Source of the DNA: Duganella sp. SG902 | Lineage (GTDB): Bacteria > Pseudomonadota > Gammaproteobacteria > Burkholderiales > Burkholderiaceae_D | Assembly: GCF_013376005.1 (NCBI RefSeq) | Contig: NZ_JABMJK010000008.1 | Coordinates: forward strand, 231,415-295,414 | Reading direction: 5' to 3' | DNA: 64,000 bases | Shown here: positions 7,295 through 15,131 of the stretch, one piece after another | How positions within the stretch are numbered: the first letter of the stretch is position 1 | Layout of the letters: each line of letters opens with the position of its first letter | Made by a program: the position numbers and the translations under genes | The notes under the pieces: generated by a model | Database searches by the model: none | The model's input: only the letters and a program-made list of their open reading frames with translations | Told to the model about the DNA's origin: nothing

Positions 7295-8314
7295 GTGGCA
7301 ACCATCAAAGACGTAGCCCGGCTGGCGGGCGTGGGACTGGGTACCGCGTCGCGCGTTATCAGCGGCAAGGGATCGGTATCGCAAGCCACGACGGAAAAGG
7401 TGCGCAAGGCGATCGAGCAGCTGGAGTTCCGGCCGTCGCACGCGGCGCGCTCGCTGTTGTCGGGCAGCTCGCAGATGATCGGCGTGTACATCCCGTACCT
7501 GAGCGGGACGTTCTATACGCCGATCCTGCAGTCGATCTACACGGCGCTGCGGGCGGCGGGCTTGAACATGGTGGTGGCGTTCGGCGTCGGCGACGGCGAT
7601 GCCCGCAACCAGGCGATCGAGGGCGTGAATTTCCTGATCGAGCGGGGCAGCGATGGCCTGATCGTGATGAGCAACGCGATGGAGGACGAGGACTTTGTGG
7701 CGTTGGGACCGTTCCAGTCCAAGGTGGTGGTGATCAACCAGGATTTCGCCAGCATCTCGGAGCAGTGCTTCACGGTGGACCACGAGGCCGGCGGACGGCT
7801 GGCGGCGCGCACCTTGCTGGAGCTGGGCCACCGCAAGATCGCGGTGATCGCCGGCCGCGCGGCGGCGCCCGACAACCAGCAGCGTATCGCCGGCTTCAAG
7901 GCGGAGCTGGAGGCGGCCGGTGTCGACACGCGCAAGATGTGGATGGCCGACGGCGAGTTCACGCCGGAAGGCGGTCTGGCGTGCGCGGAGAAGCTGCTGC
8001 GGTCGGGCGAGGAATTCACGGCGGTGTTTTGTGCCAACGATGAAATGGCGGTGGGGGCCTTGTCGATGTTCCAGAAGGCGGGCGTGCAGGTGCCGCAGCA
8101 GGTGTCGGTGCTCGGCTACGACGATACGCACAGCGCGGAATTCACCGCGCCGCAGCTGACCAGCGTGCATATCCCGTGGAGCGAGATGACCCTGAACGGG
8201 CTGAATTATCTGCTCAACCGCTGCTACGACTTGAAGCGTCCGGTCGAGCGCGAATACAAGCTGCATGTGGCGCAACGGGCCTCTTTGGCGCCGTTGAAAG
8301 GTAAAAAGAAGTAA
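7295..8314 (+). CDS. LacI-family transcriptional regulator
   Basis: A 339-residue repressor-type protein starting at GTG with AAGGGA upstream. The N-terminal helix-turn-helix reads ATIKDVARLAGVGLGTASRVISGKGSVSQATTEKVRKAIEQLEFRPS, followed by the hinge helix AARSL. A periplasmic-binding-protein-like sensor domain (about 60-330) follows with FYTPILQSIYTALRAAG, LGHRKIAVIAG, FCANDEMAVGAL and SVLGYDDTHSAEFTAPQLTSVHIP. The ligand is unknown; given the gene neighbours it may be a beta-glucoside or glucose. Two close operator matches flank it (5854 and 8361) and a third related site is at 37522. An intrinsic terminator follows. Confidence 0.95.
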   Translation: MATIKDVARLAGVGLGTASRVISGKGSVSQATTEKVRKAIEQLEFRPSHAARSLLSGSSQMIGVYIPYLSGTFYTPILQSIYTALRAAGLNMVVAFGVGDGDARNQAIEGVNFLIERGSDGLIVMSNAMEDEDFVALGPFQSKVVVINQDFASISEQCFTVDHEAGGRLAARTLLELGHRKIAVIAGRAAAPDNQQRIAGFKAELEAAGVDTRKMWMADGEFTPEGGLACAEKLLRSGEEFTAVFCANDEMAVGALSMFQKAGVQVPQQVSVLGYDDTHSAEFTAPQLTSVHIPWSEMTLNGLNYLLNRCYDLKRPVEREYKLHVAQRASLAPLKGKKK

Positions 8315-8319
8315 AGATC

Positions 8320-8350
8320 AAGAGCACGCGACGACCGCATGCTCTTTTTT
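8320..8350 (+). terminator. Intrinsic terminator after lacI-type gene
   Basis: A stem of AAGAGCA with TGCTCTT around a G/C-rich loop is followed by a run of T, six bases after the stop codon. It separates the regulator from the GH5 operon. Confidence 0.75.
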
Positions 8351-8360
8351 TAAAGTGACC

Positions 8361-8374
8361 TGGAAACGATTCCA
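8361..8374. promoter_or_regulatory. LacI-family operator, copy 2
   Basis: TGGAAACGATTCCA lies 16 bp upstream of the GH5 start codon and differs from copy 1 (5854-5867) at only two positions. It supports joint control of the glycosidase genes by the LacI-type protein encoded just before. Confidence 0.75.
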
Positions 8375-8389
8375 TAAAATGGAGGCGGG

Positions 8390-9655
8390 ATGTTCATAAA
8401 ACGATTGCTGGGCATGGCCATGCTGCTGGCCGGCAGCGCGCAAGCGGCGTTGCCAATGCTGCACACCGAGGGCACGAAGTGGCTCGATGCCGACGGCCGG
8501 CAGCCGGCGTTGCGCGGCGTCAATCTCGGCAACTACCTGATCCAGGAGTTCTGGATGATGGGCCAGGAGACCAAGGCGGTGGACGACCAGTGCAAGCTGG
8601 AGGCGGTACTGGACCAGCGCTTTGGCTACGAAGAACGCCAGCGTTTATATGGCGTCTTCCGCGACAACTGGATCACGCAGCGCGACTGGGATCTGCTGCC
8701 GAAGATGAATCTGAATCTGGTGCGCCTGCCGTTCATCTACAGCGTGATTGAAGATGAACAGAATCCGCGCCATCTGCGCGCCGACGCCTGGAAGTATCTG
8801 GACCGCGTGATCGATGAGGCCGAAAAGCGCGGCATTTACGTCATCCTCGACCTGCATGGCGCGGTCGGCAGCCAGGGTTGGGAACATCACAGCGGCTGCG
8901 CCGGCAAGAACAAGTACTGGGACACGCCGGAATACCAGGAGCGCACCATCTGGCTGTGGCAGCAGATCGCCGCCCGCTACAAGGATCGCGGCGCGGTGGC
9001 CGGCTACAGCATCCTGAATGAACCATGGGGCACCACGCCGGAGAACCTGGCGGTCGTGATGCGCACGCTGTACCAGGCGATCCGCGAGGTGGACCAGAAC
9101 CACGTCATCATCCTGCCCGGCCATAACAAGGGCATCGACGCCTACGGCAAGCCGTCCGACCACGGCATGCGCAACGTCGCCTTCGAGATGCATCCCTATC
9201 CCGGCCATTTCGGCTGGGGCAAGCCGGGACTGGCCGTGCACAAGGGCTGGCTGACTTGCGCGGGCGATGGTGACAACGTTTGCAAATGGAAGGCCAAGCT
9301 GGAAGGACTGAACACCGCATTCTTCGTCGGCGAGTTCCAGCCCTGGGCCTTCATGGGCGCGGAGCATGGCGGGCAAGTCATGCGCGTCACCTACGACACC
9401 TACGTCGCCAACGGCTGGGCCTCGACCGCGTGGGCGTGGAAGGTTTTGACCAACAAGGGCGGGCAGGGCAAGGGCACCTGGGGCCTGGTGACCAACGCGC
9501 CCGGCGCCGCCATACCCAAACTCGATTTCACCAAGGCCTCGCTGACCGAGATTGAAAACCTGTTCCGCCTGTACGGCAGCGTGCCGTATCAGCCGCAGCA
9601 GACCGCCATCAAATGGATGAACGCCACCGTACCGCCTACTCCCTTCGCCAAATAA
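8390..9655 (+). CDS. Secreted glycoside hydrolase family 5 (endo-/exo-glucanase)
   Basis: A 421-residue protein with a signal peptide (FIKRLLGMAMLLAGSAQA) and a GH5 (beta/alpha)8 catalytic domain. Markers are the early RGVNLGNYLIQEFWM, NLVRLPF, YVILDLHGAVGSQGWEHHSG, the acid/base Glu211 in ILNEPWG, and the nucleophile Glu315 in FFVGEFQPW. RGVNLG, HGA and the substrate-loop Trp residues resemble the exo-beta-1,3-glucanase/cellulase branch, so beta-1,3-, 1,4- or 1,6-glucan is the likely substrate; the linkage cannot be read from sequence. GGAGG precedes the ATG. The GH1 gene follows after 4 nt, so this is the first gene of an operon supplying oligosaccharides to the intracellular enzyme. Confidence 0.9.
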   Translation: MFIKRLLGMAMLLAGSAQAALPMLHTEGTKWLDADGRQPALRGVNLGNYLIQEFWMMGQETKAVDDQCKLEAVLDQRFGYEERQRLYGVFRDNWITQRDWDLLPKMNLNLVRLPFIYSVIEDEQNPRHLRADAWKYLDRVIDEAEKRGIYVILDLHGAVGSQGWEHHSGCAGKNKYWDTPEYQERTIWLWQQIAARYKDRGAVAGYSILNEPWGTTPENLAVVMRTLYQAIREVDQNHVIILPGHNKGIDAYGKPSDHGMRNVAFEMHPYPGHFGWGKPGLAVHKGWLTCAGDGDNVCKWKAKLEGLNTAFFVGEFQPWAFMGAEHGGQVMRVTYDTYVANGWASTAWAWKVLTNKGGQGKGTWGLVTNAPGAAIPKLDFTKASLTEIENLFRLYGSVPYQPQQTAIKWMNATVPPTPFAK

Positions 9656-9659
9656 AACT

Positions 9660-11024
9660 ATGACCATGATTCTTACTGACCTGCCTACGGCGATCAAGCG
9701 CTCCGACTTTGCCAGCGACTTCCTGTGGGGCGTCTCCACGTCCGCATATCAGATTGAAGGCGCGGCCGCCGTTGATGGGCGCGTGCCATCGATCTGGGAT
9801 ACCTTCGCCGCCACGCCAGGCAAGATCCGCGACGGTTCCACCGGCGAAGTCGCGTGCGATCACTATCACCGTTGGGAGGAGGATCTCGATCTGGCGCAAT
9901 CGATGGGACTGAATTCCTACCGGTTCTCGATCGCGTGGACGCGCATCTTCAACGGCGTGGATGCGGAGCCGAATGCGAAGGGGCTGGCGTTTTATTCGAA
10001 GCTGGTGGACGGCATGCTGGCGCGCGGCCTGCAGCCGTGGTGCACGCTGTATCACTGGGACCTGCCGCAGTACCTGCAGGACCAGGGTGGCTGGAACAAC
10101 CGCGCCACCATCGACGCGTATCTGCGGTACGTCGACGTCATCACCAAACACCTTGGGGGCCGCGTCAAGCACTGGATCACGCATAACGAGCCATGGTGCA
10201 CGGCCATGCACGGCAACTGGGATGGCATGCACGCGCCGGGCAACAAGTCGCTGCCGCTGGCGCTGCAGGTCTGCCACAACGTGTTGGTGTCGCACGGCCG
10301 CGCCGTGCCGCTGATCCGCGCCAATGTGGCGGGGGCGAAGGTGGGCATCGCATTGAGCCTGCATCCGGTGAAGGCGGCCAGCGACAGCGCGGCCGATATC
10401 GCCGCCGTGTCGCGCCACGACGCGTTGCGCAACCGCTGGTTCCTCGATGTGCTGTACGGCCGTGGCTATCCGGCGGAAGCGCTGGCGCTGGTGGGCAAGG
10501 ACGCGCCGGTGGTGGAGGCCGGCGACATGGAAGCCATCGCCGTGCCGTGCGATTTCCTCGGCGTGAACTACTACTTCCCTGAGGTTGTGGTGGACGCGCC
10601 GGAGGAATATCCGCTGCGCACCCGCATCGTCTATCCGCAAGACCGCCAGCGCACCGACTTTGGCTGGGAGGTGTCACCGGAAGGCCTGATCACGCTGCTG
10701 GAGCGCGTGGCGCGCGATTACCCGACCGGCGATTTGTATGTGACCGAGAACGGCTCCTCCTACGATGACCACATCGGCGCGGACGGCGCCGTCACCGACA
10801 CCGCGCGCCGCGATTACCTGATCCGCCACCTCGCGGCGATGCGCGACGCGATCGCGGCCGGCGGCAGGATCAAGGGCTATTTCGCCTGGAGCCTGCTGGA
10901 TAACTTTGAATGGGCGGAAGGGTATCTGCGCCGCTTCGGCCTGACCTACATCGACTACCCGACGCAACGCCGCATCGTCAAGCAGAGCGGCCAGTGGTAC
11001 AGCGCCTTCGTGCGCGGAGCCTAA
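9660..11024 (+). CDS. Cytoplasmic beta-glucosidase, glycoside hydrolase family 1
   Basis: A 454-residue GH1 enzyme with no signal peptide, so it should cleave beta-linked disaccharides to glucose in the cytoplasm. It shows FLWGVSTSAYQIEGAA at the N-terminus, the acid/base Glu177 in THNEPW, FLGVNYY, the nucleophile Glu363 in VTENGSS, and YFAWSLLDNFEWAEGY near the C-terminus. Length is normal for bacterial GH1. The start may be ATG 9660 or ATG 9666; neither has a strong Shine-Dalgarno, consistent with translational coupling to GH5, whose stop codon is 4 nt upstream. A REP-like element separates it from GH3. Confidence 0.95.
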   Translation: MTMILTDLPTAIKRSDFASDFLWGVSTSAYQIEGAAAVDGRVPSIWDTFAATPGKIRDGSTGEVACDHYHRWEEDLDLAQSMGLNSYRFSIAWTRIFNGVDAEPNAKGLAFYSKLVDGMLARGLQPWCTLYHWDLPQYLQDQGGWNNRATIDAYLRYVDVITKHLGGRVKHWITHNEPWCTAMHGNWDGMHAPGNKSLPLALQVCHNVLVSHGRAVPLIRANVAGAKVGIALSLHPVKAASDSAADIAAVSRHDALRNRWFLDVLYGRGYPAEALALVGKDAPVVEAGDMEAIAVPCDFLGVNYYFPEVVVDAPEEYPLRTRIVYPQDRQRTDFGWEVSPEGLITLLERVARDYPTGDLYVTENGSSYDDHIGADGAVTDTARRDYLIRHLAAMRDAIAAGGRIKGYFAWSLLDNFEWAEGYLRRFGLTYIDYPTQRRIVKQSGQWYSAFVRGA

Positions 11025-11026
11025 CC

Positions 11027-11087
11027 GTCACTCCCGCGCAGGCGGGAGTCTATGCTGAGTATGGATTCCCGCCTGCGCGGGAATGAC
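11027..11087. repeat. REP-like palindromic element between GH1 and GH3 genes
   Basis: Two 27-bp arms with three mismatches and the 7-nt loop GCTGAGT. The arrangement and loop are the same as the 47551-47611 copy. It begins right after the GH1 stop and ends 26 nt before the GH3 start, so it could reduce read-through between the genes. Confidence 0.85.
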
Positions 11088-11112
11088 GACATAAATAACG
11101 GAGAGAGACTGA

Positions 11113-13641
11113 ATGAATTCGCATAACCACATCCTGCGCCGCGCCGTCCTGGCCGCAACCCTGGCGTTGAGCGCCAACGCCATCGCCATCGTTGCTCCAG
11201 CCGCCAGGCCGCTGACCGACTGGCCGCACATCACCAGCGCCGTCAAGCAGGACAAGGCGATGGAAGCGCGCATCAAGGAAATCGTGGCCGGCATGACGCT
11301 GGCGCAGAAGATCGGCCAGATGACGCAGCCCGAAATCAAATTCAGCACGCCGGAGGACATCCGCAATTACTACATCGGCTCCGTGCTGAATGGCGGCGGC
11401 AGCTGGCCGCAGAATAACAAGCACGCCAGCGCCGCCGACTGGGTCAAGCTGGCCGACGCCTACTACGATGCCTCCATGAGCACCGACATGAAGGTGCGGA
11501 TCCCGGTCATCTGGGGAATCGACGCCATGCACGGCAACTCGAATATGTATGGCGCCACGCTGTTCCCGCATAACATTGGCCTGGGCGCGGCGCGCGATCC
11601 GAAGCTGGTGGCCGACATGGCCAAATCGGTGGCGAAGGCGGTGCGCGCCACCGGCATCGACTGGGTGTTCGCGCCGACATTGGCCGTGGTGCGCGATGAT
11701 CGCTGGGGCCGCACCTACGAGAGCTTCTCGGAGGATCCGTCCATCGTGCGCGATTACGCGGCCGGCTACGTCAAGGGCCTGCAGGGCAACCTGAAATCCG
11801 ATAACACCGTGGTGGCCACCGCCAAGCACTTCGTCGGCGACGGCGGCACCTTCGAGGGCAAGGACCGCGGCGTCAACCAGTCCACCATGTCGGAGATGAT
11901 CAACATCCACGCGCAGGGCTACTACCCGGCGTTGCAAGCCGGCGTGCAGACGGTGATGGCGTCCTTCAACAGCTGGAACGACGTCAAGGGCGGCGCCGAT
12001 CACGGCAAGATGCACGGCAGCCGCGAGCTGCTGACCGTGGCGCTGAAAGAGAAGATGGGCTTCGATGGCCTGATCGTCAGCGACTGGAACGCCATCACTG
12101 AAGTTCCTGGCTGCGCCGAAGACAGCTGCGCGGCCTCGATCAACGCCGGCGTCGATCTGGTGATGGTGCCGGAGAAGTGGAAGACCTTCATCGCGAACAC
12201 CATCGCGCAGGTGGAGAAGGGCGAGATTCCGATGTCGCGCATCGATGACGCGGTGACACGCATCCTGCGCGTGAAGATGCGTGCCGGTCTGTTCGATGGC
12301 AAGAAGCCGTCGCAGAACATCTACGCCGGCAAGCAGGAGGCGCTGCGGGACCGCGCGCTGGCGCGCAAGGCGGTGCAGGAATCGCTGGTGCTGCTGAAGA
12401 ACAACGGCAACGTGCTGCCGCTGGCGCGCGGCAAGAAGATCCTCGTGGTCGGCAAGAGCGCTGACAACATGGCCAACCAGTCGGGCGGCTGGTCGCTGAC
12501 CTGGCAGGGCACCGACAACAAGAACAGCGACTACCCGTACAGCGACACCATCCTGGCCGCGATCCAGGACGTCGCCGGCAAGGACAACGTCACTTTCAGC
12601 GAAAACGCTGCCGGCGCGGATGTCAGCCAGTTCGACGCGGTGATCGCCGTGATCGGTGAAACGCCTTACGCCGAAGGGGATGGCGACATCGGCCCGGCCG
12701 GCACGCTGCGCCTCAGCGGCCGTCATCCGGAAGACCTGGCGGTGCTGCAGGCCGTGTCGGGCAAGGGCAAGCCGGTGGTGACGGTGGCGATCACCGGCCG
12801 TCCGCTGTACACCAACGACCTGCTCAACCTGTCGGACAGCTTCGTGGCCGCCTGGCTGCCGGGCACCGAGGGCAAGGGCGTGACCGATGTGCTGTTCCGC
12901 AAAGCGAACGGCAGGATCAACAAGGACTTCCGCGGCAAGCTGTCGTTCTCGTGGCCGAAGTCGGCCTGCCAGTCGCCACTGAACGTGGGCGACGCCAGTT
13001 ACGACCCGCTGTTCAAGTTTGGCTTTGGCCTGAACTACAGCAGCAAAACAACGCTGCCACTGCTCGACACCAGCTATCCTGATGGCGGTTGTAGCAAAAC
13101 TACGGCTGTCCCGGTGTACAATCCTACCGACCGCGCGACTTACGGCCTGTATGTGAGCAGCGGCGGCCAGCGGGTGGCGCTGGGGGCGGACCTGAATGCC
13201 GTGTTCAACCTGCCGACCGTGAAGGTGGAAACCGCACAAATCAACACCCAGCAGGACGCCAAGCGTCTGACCTGGACCGGGGCGGCGAAACTGGAGGCGC
13301 AGGCCGGCAAGGCCATCAAGTTGCCGGCCTACGCCAGCACCGATGGCGCGCTGCAGTTTGACGCCATCGTGTCGGCGCCGCCGCAGGGCAAGGTACAAAT
13401 CGGCATCGAAACGGTGGAGCTGGACGCCAGCGCTGTATTCCAGCAGCTGGCCGGCAAAGGCAAGCAGACGGTCAAAATCCCTCTGTCGTGCTTCGCGGAC
13501 CGTGGTTTGCCGCTGGCGGCTTTGAGCACGCCATTCAGCGTGAGCGCCGATGCGCCGTTCACCGCGACGTTCGCTAACATCCAGATCGTTGGCGGCGCCG
13601 CCAGGGACAAGGATGCGCTGGCGTGTGGGGACATTAAATAA
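11113..13641 (+). CDS. Exported beta-glucosidase, glycoside hydrolase family 3
   Basis: An 842-residue protein with a signal peptide (HILRRAVLAATLALSANA) and the full GH3 layout. The N-terminal TIM-barrel (about 45-390) contains MTLAQKIGQMTQPE, the KHFVGDGGT loop and the nucleophile Asp324 in GLIVSDWNAI. The alpha/beta sandwich (about 410-640) contains ESLVLLKNNGNVLPL and GETPYAEGDGD. A C-terminal beta-rich domain (about 680-842) resembles the ExoP-type galactose-binding-like extension of periplasmic gluco-oligosaccharide hydrolases. It likely releases glucose from beta-glucan oligosaccharides in the periplasm. GGAGAGA lies before the ATG. The MFS transporter gene follows after 20 nt. Confidence 0.93.
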   Translation: MNSHNHILRRAVLAATLALSANAIAIVAPAARPLTDWPHITSAVKQDKAMEARIKEIVAGMTLAQKIGQMTQPEIKFSTPEDIRNYYIGSVLNGGGSWPQNNKHASAADWVKLADAYYDASMSTDMKVRIPVIWGIDAMHGNSNMYGATLFPHNIGLGAARDPKLVADMAKSVAKAVRATGIDWVFAPTLAVVRDDRWGRTYESFSEDPSIVRDYAAGYVKGLQGNLKSDNTVVATAKHFVGDGGTFEGKDRGVNQSTMSEMINIHAQGYYPALQAGVQTVMASFNSWNDVKGGADHGKMHGSRELLTVALKEKMGFDGLIVSDWNAITEVPGCAEDSCAASINAGVDLVMVPEKWKTFIANTIAQVEKGEIPMSRIDDAVTRILRVKMRAGLFDGKKPSQNIYAGKQEALRDRALARKAVQESLVLLKNNGNVLPLARGKKILVVGKSADNMANQSGGWSLTWQGTDNKNSDYPYSDTILAAIQDVAGKDNVTFSENAAGADVSQFDAVIAVIGETPYAEGDGDIGPAGTLRLSGRHPEDLAVLQAVSGKGKPVVTVAITGRPLYTNDLLNLSDSFVAAWLPGTEGKGVTDVLFRKANGRINKDFRGKLSFSWPKSACQSPLNVGDASYDPLFKFGFGLNYSSKTTLPLLDTSYPDGGCSKTTAVPVYNPTDRATYGLYVSSGGQRVALGADLNAVFNLPTVKVETAQINTQQDAKRLTWTGAAKLEAQAGKAIKLPAYASTDGALQFDAIVSAPPQGKVQIGIETVELDASAVFQQLAGKGKQTVKIPLSCFADRGLPLAALSTPFSVSADAPFTATFANIQIVGGAARDKDALACGDIK

Positions 13642-13661
13642 AACAAGGAGAAAGTAAAAGT

Positions 13662-14948
13662 ATGGAACACTATTCGCAAGCTGCGCCGGTGGCGGGCAGC
13701 CCGGCGCACACGGGCAGCAATACCGGGCCGCTGGTCATCGTCACCATTCTGTTCTTCATGTGGGGTTTGCTGACGTCGTTGAACGACGTGCTGATTCCCC
13801 ACCTGAAGGCGGTCTACACGCTGACCTATGTGCAGGCGATGCTGGTGCAGTTCTGCTTCTTCGGCGCCTACTTCATCGTCTCGCTGCCGGCCGGTATGCT
13901 GATCAAGAAGCTCGGCTACCAGAACGGCGCGGTGGCCGGCCTGACCATCGCGGCCGCAGGTTGTGCGCTGTTCTATCCGGCGGCGACCAGCGGTTACACG
14001 CTGTTCCTGATCGCTTTCTTCGTGCTGGCGGGCGGCATCACCATCCTGCAGGTGGCGGCCAATCCTTACGTGGCGGTGCTGGGCGATCCGCGCACCGCGT
14101 CCAGCCGTTTGACCCTGACCCAGGCCTTCAACTCGCTGGGCACCACGGTGGCGCCATCGCTGGGCGGCATGCTGATCCTGAGCGGCGTGGTGCTGAGCGC
14201 CGATGAACTGGCGAAGCTGCCGGCGGCTGAGGTGGCGGCGTATCACGCCAAGGAAGCGGCCAGCGTGCAAGGTCCTTACCTGGCGCTGGCCGGCGCGCTG
14301 CTGGTGCTGGCCATTCTGTTTGCGATGGCGCGTTTGCCGAAGATCGCCGATGCGGAGGACAACGGCGTCAAAGGCGGCTTCAGCGAGGTGCTGAAGCACC
14401 GTCACCTGGCGCTGGGCGCGGTCGCGATCTTCCTGTACGTCGGCGGTGAAGTGTCGATCGGCAGCTTCCTGATCAACTTCCTCGGCGATCCGAAGGTCGC
14501 CAGCCTGTCGGCGGCGGATGCGGCGCATTACGTCAGCTTCTACTGGGGCGGCGCCATGATCGGCCGCTTCATCGGCTTCGCCGTGATGCGCACCATCAGC
14601 CCGGGCAAGGCGCTGGCCTTCAATGCGGCGGCGGTGATCGCGCTGGTGCTGCTGGCGATCTTCAGCGGCGGCACGCTGGCGATGTGGGCGATCCTGGCGG
14701 TGGGCCTGTTCAACTCCATCATGTTCCCGACCATCTTCTCGATGGCGCTGAACAAGCTGGGTCCGCTGACCGGCCAGGGTTCGGGCGTGCTGTGCATGGC
14801 GATCGTGGGCGGCGCGCTGGTGCCGTTCGCGCAGGGCCTGCTGGCGGATAACATCAACCTGCAACTGTCGTTCCTGGTGCCGGCCGCGTGCTACCTGTTC
14901 ATCCTGTACTTCGGCCTGAAATACGCCAACATGTATAACGAAAAATAA
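13662..14948 (+). CDS. MFS sugar importer (FucP/GluP-like)
   Basis: A 428-residue inner-membrane protein with about twelve hydrophobic segments, starting LVIVTILFFMWGLLTSLNDVLIPHLKAVYTLTYVQAMLVQFCFFGAYFI. This N-terminal pattern (FFMWG, N-D, ...FFGAYF) is characteristic of the sugar:proton symporters for fucose, glucose or galactose. Also visible are LQVAANPYVAVLGDPRTASSRLTLTQAFNSLGTT and the late FPTIFSMALNKLGPLTGQGSG. Located directly after GH3 with AAGGAG before its start, it probably imports the glucose released by that enzyme. A strong terminator follows. Confidence 0.92.
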   Translation: MEHYSQAAPVAGSPAHTGSNTGPLVIVTILFFMWGLLTSLNDVLIPHLKAVYTLTYVQAMLVQFCFFGAYFIVSLPAGMLIKKLGYQNGAVAGLTIAAAGCALFYPAATSGYTLFLIAFFVLAGGITILQVAANPYVAVLGDPRTASSRLTLTQAFNSLGTTVAPSLGGMLILSGVVLSADELAKLPAAEVAAYHAKEAASVQGPYLALAGALLVLAILFAMARLPKIADAEDNGVKGGFSEVLKHRHLALGAVAIFLYVGGEVSIGSFLINFLGDPKVASLSAADAAHYVSFYWGGAMIGRFIGFAVMRTISPGKALAFNAAAVIALVLLAIFSGGTLAMWAILAVGLFNSIMFPTIFSMALNKLGPLTGQGSGVLCMAIVGGALVPFAQGLLADNINLQLSFLVPAACYLFILYFGLKYANMYNEK

Positions 14949-14969
14949 GCCGTCAGGCTGCAAACCAAG

Positions 14970-14992
14970 GCTCCCCACGGGGAGCTTTTTTT
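14970..14992 (+). terminator. Intrinsic terminator of the glycosidase/MFS operon
   Basis: A GCTCCCC/GGGGAGC stem (14970-14976 with 14979-14985) with a very short loop, followed by seven T, about 20 nt after the MFS stop codon. Confidence 0.85.
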
Positions 14993-15131
14993 ATTCCCTG
15001 TTCAATTTAACTCTGCGGTTTGGCGTTTTTCATAATTGTCGTGGCATGGATTTGATTGCATTATTTAACAATTGCCGCACGTCAACTACCATCCAGTCAA
15101 TTTCACCGCTACTTTGGATAGAGAGGCTTCC

